Source: Lichenostomus cassidix (lineage: Eukaryota > Chordata > Aves > Passeriformes > Meliphagidae). Taken from it: a stretch of 64,000 nucleotides of DNA. Position numbers and translations under genes: made by a program. The DNA is taken from assembly GCA_008360975.2 (NCBI GenBank), contig CM039181.1:6618380-6682379 (forward strand). The letters are read 5' to 3'. Below the pieces are notes generated by a model. That model did no database searches. It saw only the letters and a list, made by a program, of their open reading frames with translations, and had not been told where the DNA came from. Shown in pieces: positions 46,546-59,989 of the stretch (positions within the stretch are counted from its first letter, which is position 1; each line of letters starts with the position of its first letter).

Positions 46546-49500
46546 GAGAAATCGGGATTGTTTAGCCAGAATGTACTGAACAGACTCAAGCATATCCCTA
46601 AATGTCCTGTCAGTGCACAGAGAGCATGGAAGGCAGGGCTGCAAGGATTGTGTCTCTCCCTTATTGCATTATTCACCACATCTACTCAGCAAGCATTTTT
46701 TTTCCATCTAAAGCTGCCCAATTTGGCTAAAACCTCTACATCATGGCCAGGTCACATCCATCCACATTGCTCCACAGGCTGTGCAGTTTTCCATGAACAC
46801 AATCCTGCTTTTGTTAGCCTCTTTGCTGAGATTTGGAGGAGTCCATAGCCTGGGTTGCCTCCTGTTCTGGAAGGGAGACTTTTTCTCCATATGGATGAGG
46901 TACAATATCTACAGGTGACATCACAGATTTCTCAAGGCCTTCCAAAATCAGAACCTGCATGAGCACCTTGTTACCTGGCTGGTCCAACAGGGATGAAGGC
47001 CTGGAGCAGCCTGAGGCACATTAAAGGTCTTTTTAATGGCTGATAGTTCAGGTGGTGACAGGCTGACAGAGGCTGAGCTCAGAAGTGAGCAGTGCCCACA
47101 CAGCCTCCATGTGACACTGATGTCAATGTCACAGCAAAACTGTCCCAGTCCCTCTCCACAGCCCACCTAAGAGGGACCAGAGGAAAGCCCTGCCATGCTC
47201 AGCAGAGCAATTCTCATAACTGCATAATTGTTAAAGAGTCTCTTTGTGACCCTGAGTGATGATTAGATGAGAAATGCTCTGAGAAGAAAAGGAGAATCAA
47301 GCCAGCCTCCCAGAATGAAGTTAGGGAGCTGCTCTGAGGGTCTTCATTTAGTGATTTTTTTCACTAGGGTAAGGATTAGGACAGGGCATTCACTGACTTT
47401 CCCAATGCCCAGAAAGACAAAGCTCTGAACAAGTGACATCTGAGAGGACAACTTGGAATTTGCCCATCAGATTGAACTGCTTTCAGTTTTATGTAAGGCA
47501 AAAACAGGCTCATGACACCACAGAAGTAAAGATGCATTCCAACTGATGTAAATTCTGTATAGCACCCCAAATGCCTCATGATGGAAAAAGATTTAAAAGC
47601 AGTTACTAAGTTTCTGATTTGGACTTCTTGCAGAAAAAGAAAAGAAAGTAACTTTTCTGGTTTATTTTAGGAATCTGTTAGGTACAGTTCTATTTTAGAC
47701 TTAATGCAAAAATTTCTTTCTATCAACACTTTTGGCACTGAACAAAACCTCAGCCTTTGTTATATTTTTATGGGGCCTGTTGTTCTTTCAGAGGTATTTT
47801 AATGTATATTGTTGTTTCTCTTTTAGCAAGTGTTGCTCATTTTGTCAGAAGCAGATGGTGTTTACTGAATTTTGTTTGTTCCAAAAATAAGCAACATCCA
47901 ACTGTTCACTGTGGAGGTGTGAAAGAGGAAAGGCATAAACACAGTTTCTCCCTCTCACTTCCCTTTGCTACTCTTCTGGTGAAAGGAGCTGCCAGTGTCT
48001 CCTTACGAGGCTCCAAAACTGAGGAGCTGTGCTGTCACTCCACCAGAGAGCACACTGCTCCAGCCAGTGCTGCTGCCAGAGCAAAGCAGTAGCTAACAGC
48101 TCCTGGGGTGACAGCTCAGAGGGATTTTTCACAGCTTCTTTGCAGCCCACCAAAGAGGAAAACATTTCTTACTAGCTAGTGTTGGCAGTTAGCCTAAACT
48201 AGGATGCATCAGGTTCCCTCTTTGGCCAGTAGGGAGAAGGTGGCTATTTTTGGGTAGCATAAATATAATGTCTCTGCTGACTGAAGAGACAATCTGCAAA
48301 GACCCACTTCCAACTCAGAGTTTCACAGGCAAATGAGGTCTCCACTCTGCTGGCTTCCCAGCTGGTGTCCCTGGGCAGGAACAGCAGGGCAGAGGCTGCA
48401 CAAGGTCCCAAAGGATGGATGCTTCTGTGCACCTTCTGACTGCTCAGAAAAACACAGAGTTGACACTGCTTTCCAGGACTGGGCTCTACCAGGAGGGACG
48501 TGTCAGGGGTGAGAGGATATATTCTGACTCTCATCTAGAAGCTCAGAACAGCACACAGGAGTCACGAGGAGACAGTTCTGCAGTCAGCATTATAAAAATG
48601 ATCTGTAACAACCTAAGCAGGGACAAAACTCTGCCAGGATCCCACACACCAGCTCCACACCTGAGGTTTGCTCTGCAGGGCCAGGCAGAGAGGTGCAGGA
48701 GTACCAGCTTGCTGGGCCTTGGAGCTGCACTGTGCTATCCACACACACCTGAGAACACCAGCACTGAGCCCTGCCTTGGTATTTGCACCTCTGCTTGGGC
48801 TCCACCTCATTAATCCTCCTCCTGACTCGAATGAGTCCAGGCCAGTAGCTTTGCTTTGACTAGACTGTAAAAAAGTACCAATTGTGCCAAACTGTCTAGC
48901 AGTACACCTTAACATCCTTTGCTAGAGAAGGCTTCCTAAAGACTCCTGAGGACAGCTGCTTGCCTGCCTGCAGACAAGGCTCAGAAAGGATCTTGGAACA
49001 TCAGCCATTAAGCATTGTCAGACAGGAGAACCTGTGGCATCCAGGAATATCTTTTCTGAATAAAATATTAAAGAAGATAACCACTGCAGGGTGCCCTATT
49101 ATGTTTTTGAAACACTCAAATTTGGCTTAGTGTCTATTCAAAAAAGCTAATTATACTTGCTGCTTCACATAAATTGTTCAATTAATAAACATAGAAATAG
49201 GAGCTTAGTGACTGCTATGCTTTCTTTAAAATGCTGTCTGAAGGTTCATTATGCTAAACACAGAAGAGAAAGGAACTTCTTGCAGTTCACTTATTAAAGG
49301 CACATTTTCTACAGAAATGGTCATATCATGATTGTACAATAGCATATAATTTGCTTTGTTGGCATTTTCAGCATGAATCTTGCCGACAGCAAGTGTGGCT
49401 GGGAAAAGTGGCTGCAGGACCACCACTGTATTGTTAGGAGCTGTCAGCAGTGATTCAGCAGGAGGATGCCCCAGCCCAGAAGAGGAGCACTGGCAGAATG

Positions 49501-50859
49501 AGCACAGCTGGCAACAGGGCAAGAAACCCCACAGCTCATTTATTCACACACACCTATCCCTGTGGTAAAAGTTCAAATTCCTGCAGGCACCTCAGAAGAT
49601 TTACATGGTATGATCACTGACAGCACAACATCCTGGAGTTTGTCCTCAGCTCTACAAATGGCATCCAAACCAGGCATGTCTCTGTACTTGTATTTTGTCA
49701 AGGCGGCCAGAAAGGTACAAAGTGGGGTTGTGAACACTCTAACATCCTTGTGTTCACTTAATGACACAAGAAAGACTGCAAAGCAGACCTAATACAGGGG
49801 GTAAAAAATATAAAGTGGCTCAGATGATAATCACATTGATGATATAAAACTGGCAAGCACAAAACTGACCCATTTAAAACAGATCATGACTTTGCCTCAC
49901 AGCAATGGTACTTCTGGCACAGCTAGAGGAGGCCTGAAGTCAGGGATACATTGTCATCCACCCACCACCCTGGGAATGAGTTTCCAGGGAAGCAACAGGA
50001 ACACATCTCAGTGGGGTTTGAGATGTGGGGCTTTTTCTTGTACATATGCAACCAAGAAAAGGAGCAGCTACCAGAGGAGGTAAATGTAAAAATGCTAAAT
50101 CTGAGATTGACCCTTGAAATACCTATTGACTCTAAAAAGGAAACAGCTGGATATGAGTTTGTCCCCACTTAGGTTAAACATCTACACGACATGGATGCAA
50201 TTTCCCTGCAAGGCACCAAAGCAGCTCCAGAGCTGCCCAAGCCTTGGCATTCACAGCAAGGAAATGGAGCTGCTGAGGTCAGAAACTGCTCTGGGCAGGC
50301 TGTGCTTTTCATGCCTGGCCATGGCCAGGCTGCAGGTCACTGGGTAGATTGAATCACTCACAAAAGAAATTTGTCTTTCACCTCTCTAGTCTCTTGAGAG
50401 ACTTTAATTTGCTACCAGTTTCAGTCTGATGGATGTTTTTAACTTCGTCAAACAGTTCCTAGGAACTGTATATTAGTTTGCACTGCCTTTGAAACTCAGT
50501 TGCTCTCCTGAAAGGGCAGGAAGTGGGGATTAAGTCCATTAGATGTTGTTTGAACAACTTTCTTTTCACTCAGCGTTGTGACTCTGCAGCTTGCCAGCAC
50601 ATTTCAGCCTCTTTCCAGGAACTGGCACTGCAGGATGAAGCACGGCTGTCTGAAGACCTGGCACCTCACAGGTACCACTCTGGAAGAACTGGAGAAGAAA
50701 TATCAATGGCAGAGGAGAAAGAAACATCCCTGGCACCACCTCAAGCAAGTGGAGCACGGAGGACCTGGCTTTGAGAGAAGCCCTCTGCTGCTTGTGGGAT
50801 TCAGGAGCAAAGTACATTATTCAGCTGGGAAACGTGACAACCTAATCATCCTGAAGGGT
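46546..50859. other. No gene recognised; noncoding
   Basis: About 4.3 kb. G+C-richer patches near 48000-48915 and 50520-50930 are open in several overlapping frames on both strands (up to 132 codons), with no domain seen. No repeats recognised. Confidence 0.55.
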
Positions 50860-51640
50860 ACTATTATTGTCTGCTTAATATGCTTTACAGTCCCGATGAA
50901 CAGGAGAGGCTGGCTGACAAGTGTAGGATGATGTATCTAATGGCTCCATACTACCGTGATGGATCCATAAAAGGAATCTAATTTCACAGTTTGGGGAAAA
51001 TACAGACCATACAGTCGGCTCTTTAAGGCTGCAGATTTCTGCAATCTGGACAAATAATTTTAGTTTAGGATAGTCTGGTTGTTCAAGATTTTGCCTTAAT
51101 TGTTGCTGTCTAATTTAAATCTGGGACCTAATTCCAGTCTATGAAGACTTACTTAATGCAACTCATATTTTCCAATCACAGGGTGAAATCAAAAAAATGT
51201 TTTCAGTTCTAATCAGATGAGACAGTGCATTTGAAAACTCCTTGGATCAGGATTATACAGCAAAGCATCTTAAATTGCACATGCAAAAAAATTATAACTC
51301 TCATGCATGTCACTGGTGCAGAATCTGAATTTCTTCTGGGCAATTGCACATGACAATCTAATTATTTTATAGACACAAATAGATTCAATTGCGTAAAAGG
51401 AAGGCTTGCTCAGGTTCTGAGTGTATTATTTAGTTTTGAAAATAGACCCCCTGTCTCTTCTGCTATCATGAAAGATATCATTTTACAGAGGACATAACCT
51501 TCAGAAGTGTATTTGGGATGATTAAGGGTTATTTGGTAATCACAATCACGTCTGAATTATGGCAACAGAATAGAAAATGGTGCAGGCAGGAGTTCGATTC
51601 TAATGGTGCAGCTACCCTCTTCTCCTTTGACTGGGGGAAT
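50860..51640. promoter_or_regulatory. Strong candidate conserved noncoding element
   Basis: Seen: ACTACCGTGATGG, ACAGTCGGCTC, a long AT-rich interior with TTGCACATGCAAAAAAATTA, TCATGCATGTCAC, GGGCAATTGCACATG, TCTAATTATTTTATAG, TTCAATTGCGTAAAAGG, GGATGATTAAGGG, TTGGTAATCACAATCACG and GAGTTCGATTC. Octamer/POU-like and homeodomain words are dense and no open frame crosses most of it. It ends just before a CR1 insertion. Inference: long enhancer-like element. Confidence 0.42.
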
Positions 51641-51697
51641 CAAATACAAGCTTAAAATAAAAACTCACCATCTTGGAAGCTGGATGAATTATTATGA

Positions 51698-51772
51698 CTC
51701 ATAGAAAATAGAATATTCTGAGTTGGAAGGGATCATTGAGTCCAGCTCCTGGCCCTACACAGGACAATGAAA
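51698..51772 (-). mobile_element. CR1 LINE 3' end, very short fragment
   Basis: The plus strand reads ATAGAATATTCTGAGTTGGA then GTCCAGCTCCTGGCCCTACA and GGACAATG, the reverse complement of the terminal part of an avian CR1. Only about 75 bp remain. Confidence 0.82.
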
Positions 51773-54700
51773 GACTTGAGCTTCTTCTTCCTCTCCCTGC
51801 TCCTCACCTTGGGGGTGTCTGTAATCCAGGTCAGCAAGTCTACCAAAGTCCTCCTAAGTCTCACAAAGGCCTTCTGCAGAGTTCAGAAGTCCTAACAGCA
51901 ACAAAGAACTATCTTTCTCTTCATACGAATCATAACTGGTTCTTTTACCACTAGATAACAAAAGGTGAATGATTCATAAAGATACAGAATTGTTCCAAAT
52001 CAGGGAAAAAAAAAAAGTTAGAGACTAGGGATGCCTATCTTTTGGCCCTTCCCTGGTTAGCAGTCAAGATGTTGACTTCAAAGTGCTGAGTGTTCCTACT
52101 TATCTTGTCAAGTAAAGAAGTTTCCTACCTCACATCCCCTCCATCATGAGTACTCCCATTTCAGCTTTCTCCTCAGAAATTTTGTACAATTATCTTGGTG
52201 TGTTATTGGAATAAAGCATGTGCATGTCCCATTCATAAAAGGCTAGAAGATTCATCTTAGAAGCTACACTGGCTACTAGAAAAAAAACCCATCAGACAAA
52301 TCGGTCAAGAGTTAAGCCCTATTTCATTAAAAGTTATGTCCAATTAGTTTTATTTAACACTTTAAATTGTCCATTAGGAAGCCTTCAGCTTGGTGACCAT
52401 TGTTGGGTGGGGATGAAGGACCTCTGAAGCTCCCTGGGCACCATAGGTGCAAAGAGTCAGCCCAATGTAGATGCTCTTTTTAGAAAACCAAAGATTTTCT
52501 TCATGAGGAATTAAAAAACTGAGCCAAACAATGAAGGCTGTTGGCTGGCTTGCTAAGTGCTCAAAGCAAATACATCAATACGAGGGCCAAGATGATATTT
52601 TTCCTTCTAACTACAGCCAAGTGCAATGGTTGTAACAGTGTGGGAATCATGGGCTTTGCTAAATGATTGTAAGAAGTTAAGCACAGAATGCCACTGGACA
52701 TCTAATCCTTCTAATCCAAAATTTATGCAATTATTTATTTCAGTGGGTGATTCCCGTGAATAAAGTGAGCAGGATTTGGCTCTGGTTATGGATAAGTGAA
52801 GAGGACACCAAAGCATAAAATGGCAGCTTAGAATGACAGAGGAGCTCCTAACCCTGGGGAGCCCATTTAGGGCAGCCAGCATGGTTCAGACAAAGCACTA
52901 AGAGGGGACACGGTCCCTTTCTGAAAAGAAAGAAAGAAAATTGCCCCTAAAAAGAAAAATCCATAATCAGGATGACCATCAATAGAGGAGATTCCCTGTT
53001 GGTGAGGTACCTTCTTTCGACTGAGAAAATTCCCCACGTTTGTTGATGCTGATCCAGCTGGCCTGACTTGGATTTGTAACCACCAGATGCATTGCAAACA
53101 ACTATGGATATTCTAAAGAAAATCAAATAAAGGCCTTTTTTAGACCAATAAGTAGCATTCTTGCAGATGGATTCAGAAGACAATCAGTCACAAAATGGAT
53201 AAAATTGCTGCCCCCCTTCCAAAATATTTAAGACGCCTGCATCAAGCTGCCTTTGGTTTGTATACATATCAGATTATAGAAGATCTGCCTCTTTATAATT
53301 TTTCTTAAAAAGGATGGCAGCCTTAGTTCAATAGAGTTAGTGAGACAATCCTTTAAGCTGTGTCAAAATGCCAGTTATCCTAAGATGCCACCCAGATTTG
53401 AATAATTTAGAAAGAGACAAAACCACAGAAAGGAGGAATCATCCTTTGACTATTTCTGCTTTTGACACGGCTGCCTCCCTCTCCTTTTTACCAAAGCATC
53501 TTCGTCTCTCTATCAGTCATGACAAGTGCCAATCAAACCTTCTGTTTCTAAGGTTCTGGGGGAAAGTGAAACATGAAACATTTTCTAACAATCAGTGACC
53601 AAAAGTCCACTATCAGTGTGTGGTCTGGGGGAAGCCAGCCTTTTCCTTTTTCACTTCTAATCTCTGACCCACTATTTACCTCTTCTTTTTTTATATACTT
53701 TAATCTCTTTGTTGCTCCAAAGGATCCTAAACAAATTGTAGGTCAGTGTGGATTAGGCTGCTTTGTTACCAATGATTAGTACATTTACTTTTGCTTTAAC
53801 ATCTTCAGCAACAGCTGAATGTCAAAAAGATCCAGCAAGAGTTTGTTTAATCACAACAAAAACTATACCCACATCGTCTTACAATTGCATTGTCAGTCTC
53901 AGCATAAAAACCTGGGATATAATAGGAGACAGTGACCATGGACCTGCATTGTTAACATGAGTTTTCAGAGATGTTATTCCAGCAATTCAGTGTTACTACA
54001 ATTAGATTCGCAATAACCTTCATCAGATCAGAATAAAAATTAAGCTTTAGATATTTGCCTAAGAGTCTGAATTCTTCTCCCATTTGCACAGTTGTTGTAC
54101 TAGATTCAGAAACAGTTTATGCAGTTGTGGAAATGCATTCAGTAGAAAAATTATATAAAGCTGCTCGATAATCAGAATTAAAGAGGGGAATTATTGAACA
54201 CTGGGCTGTTTTCAAAAGAGTGTACAAGGATAAGATCTCTTAAAGCAAGTAGATATCATCTAGACATCTCCAGGCATCTCTAGACCCAGCTAAGCTTTCT
54301 TGAACCAGCATGGCATCTGCCCAGTGTAATGGAATGTATATTGCTGGGATTTACATGCAATAGGCCATAAAAACAGAAATGGACAGAAGAGGCAAGAAAT
54401 TTTATTTGAAATCCCTTGATGCTGAAATTGCACCTACTAACATCACTTTATACATATGCTCTGTAGCAAGGCCAGGATCAGGAAGTTTTTGTATGATGCC
54501 CAGTCCAAATATCATCTTTTTACCCTGTTGCCCCATCTTATCTTTCCACAACAAATTCAAGGTTTTTGGCATCAATTTAAAAGTTTAATTACCAGCCTTG
54601 ACAGTGTTATCCTTTTACCTGACATTGTTTCCCATCCTCCAAACACCACCAGAACTATCACACCTGGCCCCTCTATGTTCATGTCTCTGATAACTGCTGC

Positions 54701-56079
54701 CATTGTCTTCTCACATTTACTTGATGTAGGAAGTGATAGTCCCAATCTGAATAATGAAATCACTACCTTCCTCTGCACCCAACTGCTCCTGCCTTCTATC
54801 ACCATGTAAAAACCCTTCTCATTCAATTTTCTGTTGGAAATTTCCCAGAAAAATACTGCAAGTAGAAGCAGTTGGCAGTATCTGGTATAACTGACAACTT
54901 ACTAAGGTTTCCAGTTGCTTCTAATTTCAGGATTTTAATTGTTTTAGAGTTTTTGCCAGTAGTAATAATGTGGGGATATGAAGGTTTGTATGTCAGCAGC
55001 TATTCCTATGGTTTTTTTCACTGACAGAAAAATAAAACTCCTACTCAGGGAACTTTTAGAAATGTTTGAGGTATTTGGAAATCATAAAAATGCACACAAA
55101 TACACAGAGCCATGCCCAGTATCTTATAAGAGTCATCAAATTTGCCCATTATAGCATTTATGAACTTTACCATCTGTGTAAAATATATCACTATACTTAA
55201 AGCCAGAGAAAAATGGACACAAATGTGTGTAATACTGGAGAAAAGAAAAACCCAATCACTGGATTATAAACCATCCAAGAGCTTTAAGGTCCCCAAATTG
55301 AGCAATCAAACCTTCAAAAGCAGGTGCTATTTGAGATCAGCTGTGGGATGTGTAATAAATACAAACTGAGAGATCAGACGAATCAAACCCAACAGCAAGC
55401 CTGAGCAGAGATCAGATAAGGAAAGGGACCAGAACCCAGGATAAACCAGCAGTTTATCAAGAGAATCAGAACTGTCTGTTATTAGATACACAGGCTGGTG
55501 CACTTTAACAAGAATATAAACACAATATATGAAAGTTAAGAAGGCCTTGAGAAAGCAATCCTTGGCTTACCTGTACCATGCTGAGTCTTTGGCAGTTGTG
55601 CAGTAAAGTGACTGTCTCAGTTCTCCAGGGTGGATTCAGTCTTGTGAAAACCTGTCAAAAAGTGGTACAAGAAATGAGATTCAGCAAGGACCCAGAGATT
55701 TTTATCATTTTTAAAATATTAACAAGTTTATCAGCAAAAGTCACCAAGCCCTCATTGTAGCACAATGATCTTTGCTTTTCATGTTATTCCAATCAAAGGT
55801 ATCTGACAAAATATTTGACAATAACAGCATTAGAAGATTTAAAGATCAATGGAACAAGGGCTAGTTTAATAGAAAATTAAATAGAACAGAAAAAGGGCTA
55901 ATTTAATAATCCTGAGTGAGGCTTTAAGGCTGTTTTGAGGATAAGACCTTCAAGATGTCTGAAGAGCATCATCTCCTCTATATGAGCTCTCTGAGTGTGT
56001 CCTATGCAAGAAATAGGGAAGATTTTAAAAGTTCTTAATGCGTGTATCTACATAAGTAACACTGGTTTAGCTCCAAAAC
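51773..56079. other. No gene recognised; noncoding
   Basis: About 4.3 kb of AT-rich sequence. Several adjacent plus-strand open frames (53368-53598, 53573-53779, 53763-53960, 54379-54588, 54456-54809) make this stretch less interrupted than its neighbourhood, but they are in different frames and show no motif. It could be a very decayed element or chance. Confidence 0.5.
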
Positions 56080-56560
56080 ATTTACAGCTCAGAGTTTCCT
56101 GAGTCACTGTCTACGGTAATTAACTTTTTGAGACTATTTTTTGCCAACTACAGCTCATAAATTGATGTGGTTAGATTGGCCTAATTAAAGAACATGAACA
56201 AACCTTTCATAAATAAAATACCACTGATGTCTTCACTGTAATTGTTCTGTAACTCTAGCCTCACATGGCCAGGAGTAGCTGTGCTAAAACACTGTAAATC
56301 AGTTTAGCAGCTCCATTCACACATTGACAGACTCTGTGACAAACAGGATCACATTTCCTACCTCGACAGCCCCTGCTAAGCAGTCAGTTTGAACAAGAGT
56401 AATTTGAACAGGGTCACCTCCAGAAATATATGATACCATACAGAGGAAACTGTCGTGCTGTTATTTCTGCCCCCATACCTACAACAATATATTATTCTGC
56501 TCCATAGCTAAATGTTCTTTTTGTGGCGTAATTCATTGTAAAACCAGTGTTAAAATACTT
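56080..56560. promoter_or_regulatory. Candidate conserved noncoding element
   Basis: Seen: GTCTACGGTAATTAAC, GGCCTAATTAAAG, AACAAACCTTTCATAAATAAA, ACTGTAATTG, GAGTAATTTGAAC, AACTGTCGTGCTG and TGTGGCGTAATTCATTG. The last shares the word GCGTAATTCAT with the block at 36.8-37.56 kb (near 37241). Inference: enhancer-like. Confidence 0.35.
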
Positions 56561-57179
56561 TAAACAGATCACAGACAGAATCTTATGGAATCACATGCAA
56601 ATTATTTTTTGTTTTGTAGAGAAAAAATGCAGTCCAGAAAACCAGCAGTTTCTGTCTTTTCCCATATAATTGGGAAATTCATCTCCTCTTCAGTATGCAG
56701 TTAACAGGTATGTAATTAACTGTATACCTGCTTCTGCATCCTACTCACCCAGTAACTGGTAGGGCCAGCAGCAACCTTTAACCAAAGCAGATTCTGATTT
56801 ATTTTTTTTTCTCAACCACTCATTTCAATGCATTTCAGGAGTAGATAAAGCATTTTTGAGAGTACTTGGTGATTTTATTCCAGAAGACTGCAAATAAAAG
56901 CATAGTGAGAAGTAATTTTTCTTTTCGAAGCACACTAAATCTTGCATTTATCTCCTGGTACTGAAGAATACTCAAAGCTATGTCAGATGCAGTCCCACCC
57001 CAATGCAGAAAACAAGATCTTTTACACTGGTTTCAGTATTATAAATAAGTAGGAAACAACTTTTACTGAGTCTTGTTTTACAGATACGACACATACACCT
57101 TGCTGTGGCATCTTTTTGTTCTCCCTATTTCTCTTTATAGCTAATAAAACACTTCAGTAATGGAGAAGTATAAAATGTA
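56561..57179. other. No gene recognised; noncoding
   Basis: AT-rich; nothing supported. A T-run lies near 56802-56810. Confidence 0.5.
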
Positions 57180-57560
57180 TTCTTTTTTATTAGCTGAATT
57201 GTTTAACCTTAAAGGGAATATGACTTAGCTGGAGAGGTGTATTTTGACCACCGGGGGGCTCCTGCATTTTTTTCTATTTCTAAATAAAAGCATTTAACAA
57301 TTGCTGACCTCATTCAAAATTACTGCAAGGATAATGTGCAGTTATCAATATATTTTATTAGTTTCACCTGTATTTCTACTTGGATTACTGCGGGCAGCCT
57401 GGGAAAGTATGTAACTTATAAATTATTCAAATATGATCACAAATGTTTTCACCAAATATTTTCAGATTTCAAAATTGTTCATGTGTTGATATTACAGTTG
57501 AATTTGGTTTTTGATTTGCATGGTTACTTCAGATATTAGTGCACCAAAGCCAATCTAAGC
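57180..57560. promoter_or_regulatory. Candidate regulatory block around a CTCF-type motif
   Basis: AT-rich sequence with ATTTAACAATTGCTG, CAGTTATCAATATATTTTAT and GGATTACTGCGGGC surrounds a strong CTCF-type motif. The open frame at 57336-57539 has no recognisable domain. Called on motifs and composition. Confidence 0.35.
57248..57261 (+). promoter_or_regulatory. CTCF-type binding motif
   Basis: CCACCGGGGGGCTC fits the CTCF core (CCASYAGRKGGCRS) at 12 of 14 positions, with G instead of A in the middle and T near the end. It stands out as a G+C-rich, CpG-bearing island in AT-rich DNA. Orientation is plus, opposite to the motif at 39.29 kb. Confidence 0.5.
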
Positions 57561-58398
57561 TTTTAATTGTGTGTTCATTTGTATGACTCGTTTAATTTGT
57601 ATATCCTTTGCCAAAAAGCACAAATGGCCAGATAAAAGACCACTGAAGACAAAGAAAAAACTGCTGATTTGCATCACTTCTGGATGAGACCAAACCTGAA
57701 TATTGCTCCTTCCTCCAGCAATTCCATCAGTGAGAAACAGAAAAAACATCACTACACTGTCCTTAACCAGAAAAAGCAGCCAGAATTTGCAGCTTTTATA
57801 TCCCAACACACAACAGCATTGCTCTTTTAAGGGACTGCTTCAGCTTTAAAAACTGATTTGATCAGGATAGGAAGGCAGCATCCTCTCAGATGTTTCCAGA
57901 AAATGAGCAAGCAGTTATTTTCAGAGTCCTGATGAAACGTTGCTCTCGTGTCACTGATACGTACATGATAGACTAATTCCCAAACTCTCCTGTTTAATGA
58001 CAACAAGTCACTGGACATGTTCCATGGAGCTCTGCTGGTATAGATGTTCTGGTCCTATTGGTGGTTTAATCCAGTTTCTTCTTGTTCCAGACATCCAGTG
58101 CCTTCCAGGCAAATGGGGCCTGTTGGCACTACCTGAAATGTCTCACAGGTGTTTTCTTTGGCTATATTCGGGCCTCCATGTGGAAGATGGCACAGTCCTA
58201 AATCCAAGTATTTTCCTTTTTGTAAAGGCTATCAGTCCTTTGGCATCTGCCCAGACACACAAATCCCTCCTGGCTTTTTCCTCATACTACTGGGAAAAAA
58301 GCTTTCCCGGGATCTCAGGAGGGAGCCACACCATTTTTCCTCTTTCTCCTGCAAGTGTAAAATCCTTTATAAGAACATCTTGGCTTTGTCCAGTACTT
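57561..58398. other. No confident gene
   Basis: The longest open frame of the window (57997-58539, plus, 180 codons) begins here, but its last third is antisense CR1 sequence and the rest shows no domain, so I treat it as chance. Confidence 0.55.
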
Positions 58399-58645
58399 AG
58401 AATCATAGAATGTCCTGAGCTGAAGGGACCCACAAGGATCATGGAGCCCAAATTCTTGCCTTGCACAGGACACCCCAAGAGTCACACCATGTGCCTGAGA
58501 GCATTGTCCAAAATACTTCTTGAACTCTGCCAGGCTTAGTGCTGTGACCACTGCCCTGGACAGCCTGTTCCACTGCCCAACCACCCTCTGGTATTCCCTA
58601 ATATCAAACCTAAATCTGCTCTGACACAACTCCATACCATCCATG
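58399..58645 (-). mobile_element. CR1 LINE 3' end, best preserved copy
   Basis: The plus strand starts AGAATCATAGAATGTCCTGA, the reverse complement of a CR1 terminus, and continues through GACACCCCAAGAGTCACACC, TTGAACTCTGCCAGGCTTAG, then CTGTTCCACTGCCCAACCAC and TCTAAT-type sequence. About 245 bp, 5'-truncated. It covers the 3' UTR and ORF2 end region only. The minus-strand open frame over it is not a functional protein. Confidence 0.9.
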
Positions 58646-59989
58646 CCATATTTGTAAGCTCCACTTGTGAAACAGACCTTTGGCAGGCATTTTCCAATTG
58701 AATGCTGTATTAACTTGGCACCCTTCATATGACACAGCCAAGTTAAATATTTAAGTTTAACAAAAATCTCCTACTACAAATTAACAAAGTACTTTATGCA
58801 TTCCTGATGAAAGATGAATGTTCCATACACGCTAAGATGAGAGGTTGCTGGGAGCCTGAGGAACTAAACCCTTTAAGTTCTCTGATGTCTGATAAAACAC
58901 TGGTTCAGTAAATATTTATCAAAATTATAGGTCCAACCCATAAATTAATTGAAGTAACATAATATCTTCTCCAGGAGAAGATCAGTAGGACAGGGACAAA
59001 GTAATTCTCACATGTATTTTTAAAAATTTATTATGGATATTTAACATTTTTGGATGTTCTGAAGAAACAGAGCACAAGGCTTTTGTCCTCCTTAGGCTTT
59101 GATTCTGCAGGGTGGAACACTTTCTAAAAACAATTCCAAAATACAATAATGAATTCTCTGCATTCTACCACTTTCACTTAAAATCTGTAATACTTCTCTA
59201 AACTTTCACTTTGCATGCTTATAGACCATGCAGGCCCACAGGTCATGTGCGACTTCACTGAGAAACAGGAGTGTCCAAGGGGTGCAGGACAGTTTGTGGC
59301 ATTGTCACACCCTTCCCAGAGGCCCTCACCTGGTGACAATTCCGTGTATGAGACAAACACAGCACAGATATCTGCAGTGACAGCAGGCACAGAAGTCACT
59401 TGCAGTCAGAAAGTTCACCCAACCACAGCTCAGGTGTCAGAATAATTGCTGGAAGACATGAATCTATAACTCCTCCAAGGGCTGCTCTGATCCCATCTCA
59501 TCCCATCCTTTCAGAGTTAGCAATCCTGTTGCATGCAACACGCTCTCTTATTTCATTCCTCTTTTTAATTATGGCACTGAAGGTTTACCCCTGAATTAAC
59601 TGGAGTGAAGAAAGCTTCCCACCATGGTGAAAAAGAACCCCTCCATGTTTTGTATCTTTAATATGGTTAATTTGCAGGGTCCTTTAAGAGCAGCTGCCAG
59701 TTTCACGTGTCAAACGAGTGCCACACAAAAGAGAGTGTGGCAGAGAGCTGTGGGTTTTGCTGACACTGCGCAGTGTTTCAATTGAAAACAAGAAATAGAA
59801 GGAGCAGTCTGAGAAACCTGACACTAGCTGTTACCTTTAGAAATCAAAACTCAACAGAATAAAGGCGAGCATACACCTCACCTTTTTTTTTTTTAATGAA
59901 ATATTGTTAGATGCTGTTGGAGATACAGGTGATCAGCAAGTCCTTCTGAAGAAACATCTGTTCCAAAGGAGAAGAGAGGGAGATGGAGA
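58646..59989. other. No gene recognised; noncoding
   Basis: AT-rich at first, then short open frames on both strands near 59178-59594 without domains. A T-run lies at about 59884-59894. Confidence 0.5.

Noticed and set aside
53368..54809. Cluster of adjacent plus-strand open frames as a decayed virus or transposon
   Set aside because: Frames differ, no motif of reverse transcriptase, polymerase or transposase was seen, and AT-rich DNA gives such runs by chance.
57997..58539. Longest open frame in the window (180 codons, plus)
   Set aside because: Its last third is antisense CR1 sequence and the remainder has no domain, signal or splice context; length is compatible with chance.
58315..58728. 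Minus-strand 137-codon open frame over the CR1
   Set aside because: It reads through the CR1 3' noncoding end and lacks RT or endonuclease motifs.
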